A DNA stretch of 53,146 bases, from NCBI RefSeq assembly GCF_000337735.1, contig NZ_AOHX01000002.1, positions 65,810-118,955 on the forward strand, written 5' to 3'. Under the pieces are notes generated by a model. The model saw only the letters and a list, made by a program, of their open reading frames with translations, was not told the DNA's origin and searched no databases. Of this stretch, positions 1 through 8,550 are shown piece after piece (within the stretch, counting starts at the first letter, position 1; each line of letters opens with the position of its first letter). Both the position numbers and the translations under genes were made by a program. This DNA is from Natronorubrum sulfidifaciens JCM 14089 (GTDB lineage: Archaea; Halobacteriota; Halobacteria; Halobacteriales; Natrialbaceae).

Positions 1-286
1 TCGCGGTTCTCGCTCACGTCGTTCGCTCACGGGTCGTTCCTCCCCGTTCGCGTTTCCGCGGGTCTCGCTCACGTCGTTCGCTTCGACCCGCGCACGCTCC
101 GACCCGCGCACGCTCCGACCCGCGCTCCCGTCGTGCGATGCGGTGTGTAGTGACGTGCAGTGGCTACTATAGTTACTACATTGCGGTCCGTTGAGTAGCC
201 GGTTCGAAAAGGCAGAATTACTTCGTTCCACTGAGTTGCCCCGGTACCGCAGTGGATGCCGACTCTCGTGGCTCGTCTCCGATTGC
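1..286. repeat. Intergenic low-complexity repeats and half of an inverted-repeat element
   Basis: No gene is visible before position 287. The first 130 bases are built of short direct repeats: the words CTCGCTCACGTCGTTCGCT and CGACCCGCGCACGCTC each recur. At 128-171 the reverse strand reads TATAGTAGCCACTG and ends ATCGCACGACGG, which resembles one arm of the stem-loop element at 6517-6600. It is probably a half or diverged copy of the same element. Confidence 0.5.
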
Positions 287-475
287 TTACGCGTCGTCTT
301 CGTCGTCGTCTTTCATCGAGCCGAGCTGGGAGACGAGCTCGTCGGTTGAGGCGTTGGACTCGAAGGACAGCTGTCCGTTGTGGTCGTTTTCGTGGACGTT
401 GACGGCCTCTACGTCGTCGTCATCGTCGGCCGTCTGTTGCTGTTGTTCGGATTCGTCGTAGCTACCAAAACCCAT
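287..475 (-). CDS. DUF5786-like small acidic haloarchaeal protein
   Basis: A 62-residue, strongly acidic protein starting MGFGSYDESEQ, with a run of five Asp near residue 18 and a DDDEDDA tail. The N-terminal signature and size match a small conserved haloarchaeal family that I recall as DUF5786, whose function is unknown. No transmembrane segment, metal-binding Cys or catalytic motif is visible. It is transcribed on the same strand as the antiporter gene and lies downstream of it, about 110 bp away, so co-transcription is possible but not shown. The opposite strand is also open here, but that frame is Ser-rich and lacks the family signature. Confidence 0.75.
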   Translation of the reverse strand: MGFGSYDESEQQQQTADDDDDVEAVNVHENDHNGQLSFESNASTDELVSQLGSMKDDDEDDA

Positions 476-583
476 ATGACCAACTTGGTCAGTGAGTAGT
501 AAAGGTGTGCCGGTTCAGTTTGCCGCTGTGGGCTGTCTTCATGAGATACTGTCGCATCTCTCCGTGAGCAGGCGCTTGACCCG

Positions 584-2644
584 TCACTTGAGCCGCAAGT
601 ACTGGCGATCGTACTCGGGTTCTCCTTGACGTGGATGGATCGTGATGAACGACTCCGGCGGCATTTCGGCGAGTCGTTTCGGCAGTTCCTCGAGTTCAGT
701 GTGCCAGCCGACGTCGCCCTGACGCGGCGAGATGCTGACGATGAGATCGTCGCTGTCGGTTTCGGCCTCGAGCATCGGCAGGAGCGCCCCCCAGTCGTCG
801 ATTTCGTCGAACTCCGCTGTGGCGTCTTCTTCGACCAGTTCAAACAGCTGTTCGAACTGGTGGGCCGATCCCTCGACGACGATAACGTGTAGCTCCGCTC
901 CGAGCCCGGCAGCCAGTCGTTTGACTAGGTGAACGGCTTCGTAGAACCCTTCGTGATGGTCGGCACCGATTGGGACGACTACGAAGATCCGTCTGGTCGT
1001 GTTGATCGGATGACCAAGCCGAGAGATCAACACGGGCAGTGTCGTCCGTTTGAGGACCTGATCGATGATACTCCCGAAGATTCGATGGCTAAACGTCTCG
1101 GTCGCGTCCCAACCCATGATGATCTGGTCAGATTCGACTTCGACCGAGCCCTGGACGACGCCGGACGCGATGTTGTGGTTGACACGCGTCTCCGTTTCGA
1201 CAGGGATCTCTGCGGCACTGCCAGCCGCAGCGAGTTCCTCGAGATCGTCGTTGACCGACGCGACCTGCGTTTCGGTCGACCGCTTGCTGTCGGGCTGGAC
1301 GACCGTCATCACGTGAACCGGTTCGGACCCACCGTCCCCTTTGATGACGAACGCCAGTTCGAGCAGCCGTTGCTGGAGTTCAGCGTTGTGCGACAGCGGC
1401 AACAGGATGTTGGGATCTTTTGCGCTGTCCTCACCGTTACCGACCTCTCGCTCGAGGGCGAGATCCGTCGCCGCCCGCTCGGTTAGCCACGGACTTACGA
1501 GGGCGGTCACGAGCAACAGCAAGACGACGGCGTTGAGGACTTCCGCACCGAACAGCCCCTCCTCGAAGCCGATGAGTGTGATCGCCAGTGCGGCGGCTGC
1601 TTGTCCAACCGAGAGGCCGAAGATGACGTTGCGCTCGTTGGGTGTGTACCCCTGAATCTGGGCGACGAACCACGCGGCTCCACCTTTCGTCAGAACCATC
1701 ACGACGACGATGAGAGCCGTGATCTGGAGCGTCTCGGGACCGTCGAGAATTACGCTCGGATCGACGAGCATCCCGACGTGCAACAGGAAAAACGGGATGA
1801 AAAACGCGTTTCCGACGAACTCGATACGGTTCATCAGCGTCCCACCCTGTGGGATCAGTTGATTCAGTGCCAACCCGGCGACGAACGCCCCGAGAATGGC
1901 TGCGAGTTCGAGGAGTTCGGCGAGGCTGGCGGCCGCGAAGATCGCGACCATCACGAACAGGAACTCGAAGTAGCTCTCCTCGCTGAAGTTCTGGAAGAAC
2001 CACCGTGAAACCGGCGGTAGGACGAACCAGGCGCTACCGAACAGGACGACGATGGCGAGACCGACCTGTGCGAACAGCCAGACGGTGAGTTCGCCTTCGA
2101 CGGCCCCGGTGACGATCGCGAGGACGACCAGCGCGAGCGTATCAGTAAAGAGAATCCCACCAAAAACCGCAGTGACAGCTCGGTTTTTCGTCACACCCAG
2201 TCGATTGACGATCGGGTACGCGAGCAACGTGTGCGAGGCGAACACCGACGAGAGCAACAGCGCAGCCCAGATATCGAGTCCGAGGATCGTATACGTGGCT
2301 GCGGTTCCGATGAGAAATGGGATGAAGAAACTCGACAGTCCGAACAGCGCCGCGTTCTCGGGTGCCTCCTTGAATCCTCGCATGTCGAGTTCGAGCCCCA
2401 CAGTGAACAGCAGGTAGATCAACCCGACTTCGCCGAGGAGTTCGATCGCAGACGAGTGCTCGACGATCTCGAGCGCACCCGGGCCGATGACCGCGCCGAG
2501 GATGACGATGCCGACGATCCCCGGCTGACCGAACCGTTTGACCACGAGTGGACCAACGAGAAAGACTGCCATCGCGATCGTAAAGACTAGCACCGGCTGG
2601 TCGAGGGGGAGTCCAAGGCTGTCGACGACGAGTGGCACGATCAT
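584..2644 (-). CDS. Cation:proton antiporter (CPA2 type) with universal-stress domains
   Basis: A protein of about 686 residues. The N-terminal ~390 residues contain about twelve hydrophobic helices with a pattern typical of the CPA2 Na+(K+)/H+ exchanger domain, including the internal stretch GLELDMRGF. The C-terminal ~290 residues are soluble and resemble two UspA-like halves (for example VHVMTVV, and IIMGWDA before a GS-rich segment), a common haloarchaeal fusion. It should sit in the cytoplasmic membrane and exchange protons for Na+ or K+; the Usp part may sense nucleotides. An in-frame TTG lies at 2680, but I chose the ATG at 2644 because the first hydrophobic helix follows directly. Ion specificity cannot be read from the sequence. 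Confidence 0.85.
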   Translation of the reverse strand: MIVPLVVDSLGLPLDQPVLVFTIAMAVFLVGPLVVKRFGQPGIVGIVILGAVIGPGALEIVEHSSAIELLGEVGLIYLLFTVGLELDMRGFKEAPENAALFGLSSFFIPFLIGTAATYTILGLDIWAALLLSSVFASHTLLAYPIVNRLGVTKNRAVTAVFGGILFTDTLALVVLAIVTGAVEGELTVWLFAQVGLAIVVLFGSAWFVLPPVSRWFFQNFSEESYFEFLFVMVAIFAAASLAELLELAAILGAFVAGLALNQLIPQGGTLMNRIEFVGNAFFIPFFLLHVGMLVDPSVILDGPETLQITALIVVVMVLTKGGAAWFVAQIQGYTPNERNVIFGLSVGQAAAALAITLIGFEEGLFGAEVLNAVVLLLLVTALVSPWLTERAATDLALEREVGNGEDSAKDPNILLPLSHNAELQQRLLELAFVIKGDGGSEPVHVMTVVQPDSKRSTETQVASVNDDLEELAAAGSAAEIPVETETRVNHNIASGVVQGSVEVESDQIIMGWDATETFSHRIFGSIIDQVLKRTTLPVLISRLGHPINTTRRIFVVVPIGADHHEGFYEAVHLVKRLAAGLGAELHVIVVEGSAHQFEQLFELVEEDATAEFDEIDDWGALLPMLEAETDSDDLIVSISPRQGDVGWHTELEELPKRLAEMPPESFITIHPRQGEPEYDRQYLRLK

Positions 2645-3538
2645 TGACAGAGGGAGTAGCGTCGCTTTCGAGATGAGCAACTCGCTCGAGCAGTTGACGG
2701 GGTCGACGACCGTTCGTCAGTCGACTCATCGAGTCGGCGACAGTACCGTGCTGACGCCGGGGGTGCTGTTGCGAGTTCCGGCAAACGATGCAGCATTCGG
2801 CTGATTTCGTCTCGTAACAGCGTAATCATCGCGGAAAATGCACGGGTGAGTAATAAAATATCTCATTTCGATCTGTGGATTCGGATACGTGTGTAATTAT
2901 TTTTTGGCGAGTCGACACCGACAAACGGTCGATCTATCGCAGCAACTGAGACTGTCTGCGGTACCGATGCCCCGTCACAACTGTCATACGGGTTCAGGCT
3001 GTGGCGGAACTGACCGTCAGCAGCCCGTCGCAGGCGTCGTGACATCCAACCCAGTGTGTGTCTCCGCTCCCCGACAGGTCCGGGTCGCTGTTTGGCTGTC
3101 GATACTCCGATTTCGTCTGTCCATACTCGTCGCCGCCCTGTCTGTTTGGTTTACATACCACTTTTCTAATCGCATTCTGGTCGATTTTCACCAAAATAAA
3201 CCGGACAAATCATACAAACACGGTGAAGAGTGGTTCGAGAACCGAACTGTACTGCTTCCATATCTGTTCTTCACTCGCTTCGAGACCGTCTGTTACCTGC
3301 TAACTACCCTCTCCAGTAGTCCGTCTATAGTAATGACTGCAGACGAGTAGGTCTGTGATATGTCCGCGCACCGTTTCCCATCTCGAACAGTCGCTACGGG
3401 TGACCAACTCCCCATGAGGCCATCATACCCCTCCCACACGACGTTCGATACTCACTTTGCGGTCGCTCGAGGTCACGCTCGAAACCTATCACATCGGTCC
3501 GGGACCGCGTTCCCGAACGCGATCACGGGGGGTCACTG
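2645..3538. other. Gene-poor intergenic region upstream of glmS
   Basis: About 890 bp lie between the divergent antiporter and glmS genes. I found no convincing coding frame. The middle (about 3140-3240) is unusually AT-rich for this genome. The only clear structure is the inverted repeat next to the glmS start, listed separately. Confidence 0.5.
3506..3521 (+). promoter_or_regulatory. Perfect inverted repeat just upstream of glmS
   Basis: CGCGTTC and GAACGCG form a perfect 7-bp inverted repeat separated by two bases, ending 17 bases before the glmS ATG. It could be an operator, or a hairpin in the 5' leader near the G-rich stretch before the start codon. The sequence does not decide between them. 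Confidence 0.45.
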
Positions 3539-5353
3539 ATGTGTGGAATCATCGGCCGGGTCGGTGATGGGAACGCTTTAGAGCCGTTGCTGACTGGTCT
3601 CGAGAATCTCGAGTACCGTGGCTACGATTCGGCTGGCGTCGCCGTCCAAAACGGCTCCGGTATCGATGTCCAGAAGCGATCGGGCAAGGTCGACGAACTG
3701 AAAGCATCGATCGGCGACACGCCGCTCGAGGGCGAGGTCGGAATCGGCCACACGCGCTGGAGCACCCACGGGCCGCCGACCGACGCGAACGCCCATCCGC
3801 ATACGGACGGGACGAAAGACGTTGCTGTCGTCCACAACGGCATCATCGAGAACTACGCCGAACTCAAAGCGTGGCTGGCCGACCACGGCCACGAGTTTAC
3901 CAGCGACACCGATACCGAGGTCATCCCACATCTCATCCAGTTCTATCTTGATGATGGCATGGGTAACGAGGCGGCGTTTCGTCGTGCAATCGGAGACCTC
4001 GAGGGAAGCTACGCTGTGACGGCGATGCTGTCGGGCGAACACGTCCTCTACGCTGCTCGACAGGGCTCGCCGCTCGTTGTCGGTATGGAAGACGGCGAGT
4101 ACTTCCTCGCGAGCGACGTGCCAGCGTTTCTCGAGTATACGGACAGCGTGGTCTATCTCGAGGACGGCGACGTCGTCATCGTCGACGACGACGGCGTCGA
4201 GTTCACTGATCTCGAGGGGAACCCGGTCGCCCGTGAATCCGAAACGATCGAGTGGGACCCCGAACAGGCTGGCAAGGGCGAGTACGATCACTTCATGCTG
4301 AAGGAGATCCACGAGCAGCCGACGTCGCTGACACAGGCACTCGAGGGGCGGATCGATCCCGAAAACGGGCGGATCGCGCTCTCGGATTTCGAACCGGGAA
4401 CGTTCGCCGACGTCGAGAGTGTTCAACTCCTCGCCTGCGGAACGTCGTATCATGCGGCACTGTACGGCTCGCTCGCGTTGAATCAGGCGGGCATTCAATC
4501 AACGGCGCTGCTTGCAAACGAGTACAGCGTTTCGGCACCGCCGATCGACGACGAGACGCTGGTAATCGCAGTCACTCAGAGCGGTGAGACGGCAGATACG
4601 CTGAGCGCCCTTCGACAGGCCAACGCTGCGGGGGCGACGACGGTGACAGTCACGAACGTCGTCGGCTCGACGGCCGCTCGCGAGGCCGACGAGACGCTGT
4701 TTATTCGGGCCGGTCCCGAAATCGGGGTCGCCGCGACGAAGACGTTCTCTTCACAGGCCGTCATGCTGTTGTTACTCGGTCAGTGTATCGCCGCCGACCA
4801 CCATGGTGAGCCGCCGGCCGACCTCGAGACGCTCCTGCCGGCGCTCGCTACGATGCCCGATGCGATCGACGGCTTGCTCGAGACCTCCGAGGCCGACGCG
4901 ATCGCCGAGCAGTACGCACACAGTCAGTCGTACTTCTTCATCGGTCGCGGACTCGGCTTCTCGGTGGCACTCGAGGGTGCGTTGAAGTTCAAGGAGATCA
5001 CCTACGAACACGCCGAAGGCTTCGCCTCGGGTGAGCTCAAACACGGGCCACTGGCTCTTGTGACGCCTGATACGCCCGTTTTTGCCGTCTTCACCGGCGA
5101 AGAAGACGAAAAGACGCTCAAAAACGCCGAGGAGGCACAGACTCGCGGCGCACCCGTGGTCGCCGTCTGTCCGGATGACCATCGAGCGGTCGACGTCGCG
5201 GACGAACACCTCTCGATTCCCGAGACAGCACCCGACCTCGCCGGACTGCTCGCCAACGTCCAGTTGCAGCTGGTTTCCTACCACGCCGCTGATCTCCTCG
5301 ATCGACCGATCGACAAACCGCGAAACCTCGCGAAAAGCGTCACCGTCGAGTAG
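3539..5353 (+). CDS. glmS: Glutamine-fructose-6-phosphate aminotransferase (isomerizing)
   Basis: A 604-residue protein, the usual length for GlmS. It makes glucosamine-6-phosphate from fructose-6-phosphate and glutamine, the first step to UDP-GlcNAc and surface glycans. The N-terminus MCGIIGRVG supplies the Cys2 nucleophile of the class II glutamine amidotransferase domain (about residues 2-220). Two SIS sugar-isomerase domains follow: the motif CGTSYHAALYG marks the first, and the second runs from about residue 455. The C-terminus ends LAKSVTVE, matching the conserved family end. The ATG follows a G-rich stretch and an inverted repeat. The gene stands alone, with a gene-poor stretch downstream. 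Confidence 0.96.
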   Translation: MCGIIGRVGDGNALEPLLTGLENLEYRGYDSAGVAVQNGSGIDVQKRSGKVDELKASIGDTPLEGEVGIGHTRWSTHGPPTDANAHPHTDGTKDVAVVHNGIIENYAELKAWLADHGHEFTSDTDTEVIPHLIQFYLDDGMGNEAAFRRAIGDLEGSYAVTAMLSGEHVLYAARQGSPLVVGMEDGEYFLASDVPAFLEYTDSVVYLEDGDVVIVDDDGVEFTDLEGNPVARESETIEWDPEQAGKGEYDHFMLKEIHEQPTSLTQALEGRIDPENGRIALSDFEPGTFADVESVQLLACGTSYHAALYGSLALNQAGIQSTALLANEYSVSAPPIDDETLVIAVTQSGETADTLSALRQANAAGATTVTVTNVVGSTAAREADETLFIRAGPEIGVAATKTFSSQAVMLLLLGQCIAADHHGEPPADLETLLPALATMPDAIDGLLETSEADAIAEQYAHSQSYFFIGRGLGFSVALEGALKFKEITYEHAEGFASGELKHGPLALVTPDTPVFAVFTGEEDEKTLKNAEEAQTRGAPVVAVCPDDHRAVDVADEHLSIPETAPDLAGLLANVQLQLVSYHAADLLDRPIDKPRNLAKSVTVE

Positions 5354-6020
5354 CCCCGTCACATTTTCGCGCTCGCTCGAGTCCCGTTGTAAGTCGTTGT
5401 CGAACTCGAGTCCGAGTCATCGATGCCGACGGACCCGGACCACCCCCGTAGACTCGGGTCCGAACGGGGTTGCCGGCATCGATTCGCACTCGAACGAACG
5501 GAATCGTCCCGGAGAGAACTACCCACCAGTGTTTTCTGAACCGGGTTCCGCGCCGACGCAGCGCGATCGTGCGATCGGGTGGGTACCGCCGGCCAGTGGC
5601 GACATCTTCCGGGCAGGTCTCTCCATCTGGCTAGCCACCATACCGGCATATAAAGGCCACACGTGAGAGTGATGGGGAGTTGATAGCCGTCGCGGGAAGC
5701 TGTGCGTCGAGTGTCTCGTCGCCGCGGCCACGGCGGTTGGCCACTGACTGTGTTCGATAGTTCCGTTCTCGAGTCGACTTCGACATCGCTCGTTGTCTGC
5801 TATGGCGGTGGTGACGATGTCGAGACAAACTGGCGGTAACTACCCCGTTAAAACGAGATATTACGTGGTATAAATACCGTATTACTGCCGTGTAAACCTG
5901 TAACACTGCTGTTTTCAGAACATTCTTCTCTCAGTGATTTTCACGGGTTGAACTGGACTGGAATCGTGTTTATCTTGATTATGCTGTCTATAGTAAATAC
6001 CGTTCTGTGGCTACGGGTTG
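5354..6020. other. Non-coding stretch after glmS
   Basis: No supported gene. The segment 5800-6000 is AT-rich and holds several TATA-like words. One, CTATAGTAAATA at about 5990-6001, is well placed to drive the small zinc-ribbon gene that follows. Confidence 0.4.
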
Positions 6021-6233
6021 ATGATGTCGACGGAACCAACTGATACGAAGTGGACACCGATGACGTCCGGCCAGCAAACGACTGCCCCTCGCTGTGTCAA
6101 CTGTGGGAATCAGGTCACTCGGCAGTTCGCTCGTGTCTTTGGGGACAATCGTGACGTCGTCCACGCCTGTCCCGACTGCGCTACGTACCGAGAGATGAAA
6201 ACGTCCGACTTTATCCCGAAAGAGCAGCGGTAG
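6021..6233 (+). CDS. Small zinc-ribbon protein (DUF7563-like)
   Basis: A protein of about 70 residues with two CxxC pairs, CVNCGN and CPDCA, separated by RQFARVFGDNRDVVHA. This is the layout of a single zinc-ribbon in a haloarchaeal small-protein family I recall as DUF7563. The function is unknown; a nucleic-acid or protein interaction role is only inference. ATGs at 6021 and 6024 are both possible, and the internal Met before TSGQQ is a third option. A TATA-like word about 25 bp upstream would make the transcript leaderless or nearly so. Confidence 0.75.
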   Translation: MMSTEPTDTKWTPMTSGQQTTAPRCVNCGNQVTRQFARVFGDNRDVVHACPDCATYREMKTSDFIPKEQR

Positions 6234-6516
6234 CTAACTCTCGCGTGCGTGTGTCCGGTTGTGGACGCTGTGTTCGATCACTCGACGCGTTCTCTCACGA
6301 CATGACGACGAGCCCGTTTCCATGTTCTTTGCTCGAGTGCATTGGTGCAGTCCTTTCGACAATCGCGTAGACGCGATCACCGGTTGCGACCACTGGTTGG
6401 CTCACTCATCACGACGGGATCAGCAGCCTCGAGTCAGCAGCGCCGATCTGAGCGTGTCACTCATTGTGCGACCCGGGACGGTGTTACACTCTCCGAGTGT
6501 CGTCCACCCGGACGAA

Positions 6517-6600
6517 TATAGTAGCCACTGAAAGCCACTGCACACCAGATCGCATGACGGCTATGCGATCTATGTGTAAATCGTTTCAGTTGTTACTATA
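6517..6600. repeat. 84-bp MITE-like inverted-repeat element
   Basis: The two ~38-bp arms are imperfect inverted repeats around a 7-base loop (GACGGCT). The left arm begins TATAGTAGCCACTGAAA and ends AGATCGCAT. The right arm, read on the opposite strand, begins TATAGTAACAACTGAAA and ends AGATCGCAT. It encodes nothing. Related copies at 128-171 and 6788-6868 suggest a small non-autonomous mobile element or dispersed palindromic repeat. Confidence 0.6.
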
Positions 6601-6787
6601 GCTGCTGTTGTCGGCTCGGGCTGTCCCTCCCTCGCCGACGTGATCGCCACTCCTTGCCTCCTGTGTGACTCGTGCCGTCCGCGGATATTCATACGGGCTC
6701 GAGTCAGTGCCGGCGCACTCGTGACCCTGCTGTGGATGCATCGGTACACCTGTCCGTCTCACTGATGGTATCCGACAGTAGACGAAC

Positions 6788-6868
6788 GGTCGTAACAGCT
6801 GAAACGATTCTATACCGATCCTATGGGGTGTTTCGGACGACGATAACTGACTTTCAGTGGCTACGATA
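6788..6868. repeat. Diverged second copy of the inverted-repeat element
   Basis: The left end reads GTCGTAACAGCTGAAACGATT. The right end, on the reverse strand, reads TCGTAGCCACTGAAAG. Both match the termini of the element at 6517-6600, while the interior has decayed. A short CCGA/TCGG pairing remains near the middle. Confidence 0.45.
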
Positions 6869-7160
6869 CTCTCGTTTCTATCCGTTCACCACTGCGAGTG
6901 CCATCCCGTCGCCGAGCACTCCTCCGGTTGCACCCACCGTTCCCCCTCGTTAGATCCTCCCTATATTTCTGAACTGTCTGTATCGTATATACGGTACACT
7001 CGCGTCGGACCTATCTGATCATGCATTCAGTATCGTTTCGTCGTCGACGGGCCGAGTTGACCGACAGTGTGGCCGGAGATCGAACGCCGACTGCATCAGT
7101 TGCTCGAGCGAAATCACAGCGTGGCGTGCGAACTGAGACCGCTTGCCTGCGGAGCAAACG

Positions 7161-7433
7161 ATGAGTGCCACCGAACCGGAGTCCGAGGTCGACGGCGAGG
7201 CCACTGACTCGGATTCGGAACCGTCGTTGACCGAACTTCCACCGAGTTCGAAACTCGTCTACAAGGTTCTCGAGTACGAGGGGTCGATGACCCAAGAGGA
7301 GATCGCCACGGAATCCCGACTCTGTCCGCGGACCGTCCGGTACGGGCTTGGCAAACTCGAGAACGAAGATCTCGTCACCAGCCGCATCTCGCTCGAGGAC
7401 GCTCGACAGTCGAAGTACCGAATCGCCGACTGA
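7161..7433 (+). CDS. Winged-helix transcription regulator (MarR-like HTH)
   Basis: A 90-residue protein with an acidic tail of about 27 residues followed by one winged-helix domain. The segment MTQEEIATESRLCPRTVRYGLGKL is the helix-turn-helix, and the wing is followed by SRISLEDARQSKYRI. I chose the ATG at 7161 over an upstream in-frame TTG because GGAG sits six bases before it. No sensor domain is present, so it is probably a small DNA-binding regulator. The target is unknown. It converges on the FemAB-like gene. Confidence 0.75.
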   Translation: MSATEPESEVDGEATDSDSEPSLTELPPSSKLVYKVLEYEGSMTQEEIATESRLCPRTVRYGLGKLENEDLVTSRISLEDARQSKYRIAD

Positions 7434-7537
7434 TACGGATTGCTGTCCCTGTGTCCCGCCGATCGCCAGCACGGGTCGGCGATCGGGGATCAGTGACGAC
7501 AGGAAACCGGATGAGCGTATCCGCGTTTCGGTTTTGA

Positions 7538-8548
7538 TCAGCGGTGTTTCCGGTACTGATCGACCACCAGATCGAGGCCGAACGCACCCGACGTGATCTC
7601 GTAGTGGAGCTCGAGACGGGGGTTGAACTTCGCTTTGTACCGGTTGATGCTTGGCACGCCGGCACCGACGAGGTCGTATCGCTCGAGGCCGTCTCGGAGG
7701 CCGTCGCGCATGACGTGCCAGTCGAGGAGGTCGTTGATCGGCAGATCGATCTCGGTGTCCGGCTTGACGCCACCTTGCCATCGATAGCGGGTCGTCTTGG
7801 ATTCGACGACCAAGATCCCGCCGACGACCTCGCCGTCGACACGACAGACGTAGGGTCGGAGCGACCCGTCGGGCAACACGGTGTGAACGGACCGTGCGAA
7901 CGCCGGGTTCAGATGGAACGCCTGTCCCTGGTTTTCATACCGTCTCGCGACCTGATCGACGATCCGCTCGACGTCGTCGGTGTCGCCTTCCTCGATGACG
8001 TAGGCGTCGTCGTCTGCGTTCCGGATGTTGTTCCGGGCGTCGCTGCTGAACCGTTTCAACAGCGTCTCCTCATCGTCCTCGAGATCGACGACGTACGTGT
8101 AGCCGGGTTCGACGGTGTAGCCGTTCCACGTGAACGGTCGGATGTCGTCGAACTCGGCGGCGACGAACTTCGAGTACACCGGCGAAATTTCGTCCTCGAT
8201 CCACTCGATACTGCCCTCGAGGAACTGCTTCGTTCGCCGGTCGGCCTTTCGCTGCTTGAGTTTGCCGACGTTCAACAGTGATGGGCCGAGGTAACACGAC
8301 CACGAGAACGGGGCTGGCGAGAACGCACCCGTAATAGGACCTTTGCTGTACTCGAAGACGGGGAAGAGACCGACGGCTTCCTGGCCTTTGAATCCGGCCA
8401 GTAGGTGCAGCGTCGATCCGGTATCAGCAGCCTGTAATCGCAGCGCCTCGGCTCGGTAGAACGGATTGGTGCCGTCCGATCGCTCGACGTAGCGGTTCCA
8501 CTCGTCGGCGTCGGTCCACGGATCGAGTGTAGTTACCTCGATGCCCAT
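7538..8548 (-). CDS. FemAB/GNAT-like acyltransferase
   Basis: A 336-residue protein resembling the FemAB-like, or BioF2-type acetyltransferase, branch of the GNAT fold. The first half contains WNRYVERSDGTNPFY and an LLAGFKGQEAVGLFPVFEY strand pair. The second half contains FSSDARNNIRNADDD, a conserved region in this group, and ends with YKAKFNPRLELHYE. Bacterial FemAB proteins transfer amino acids to peptidoglycan precursors; archaea lack that polymer, so the substrate here is open. The start is two bases after the stop of the phosphatase-like gene, so the two form an operon. That pairing points to surface-glycan or lipid-linked modification. Confidence 0.75.
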   Translation of the reverse strand: MGIEVTTLDPWTDADEWNRYVERSDGTNPFYRAEALRLQAADTGSTLHLLAGFKGQEAVGLFPVFEYSKGPITGAFSPAPFSWSCYLGPSLLNVGKLKQRKADRRTKQFLEGSIEWIEDEISPVYSKFVAAEFDDIRPFTWNGYTVEPGYTYVVDLEDDEETLLKRFSSDARNNIRNADDDAYVIEEGDTDDVERIVDQVARRYENQGQAFHLNPAFARSVHTVLPDGSLRPYVCRVDGEVVGGILVVESKTTRYRWQGGVKPDTEIDLPINDLLDWHVMRDGLRDGLERYDLVGAGVPSINRYKAKFNPRLELHYEITSGAFGLDLVVDQYRKHR

Positions 8549-8550
8549 CG

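Larger units (their letters stand above)
6234..7160. other. Gene-poor region holding inverted-repeat elements
   Basis: More than 900 bp without a supported gene. It holds a clear stem-loop element (6517-6600) and a decayed relative (6788-6868). A palindromic AT-rich word CGTATATACG lies near 6990, upstream of the HTH gene, and may be its promoter. Confidence 0.45.

Noticed and set aside
1-130. Short direct repeats as a possible mobile-element end
   Set aside because: The repeats (CTCGCTCACGTCGTTCGCT type) are common low-complexity intergenic sequence in haloarchaea, with no terminal inverted repeats or transposase.
5354-7160. tRNA or other structured RNA gene in the gene-poor stretch
   Set aside because: No acceptor/T-arm signature was found; the only strong secondary structure is the inverted-repeat element.
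7011-7781. 256-residue reverse-strand frame over the HTH gene
   Set aside because: It is Arg/Ser-rich with no family signature and overlaps both the HTH gene and the FemAB-like gene, which have clear protein motifs.
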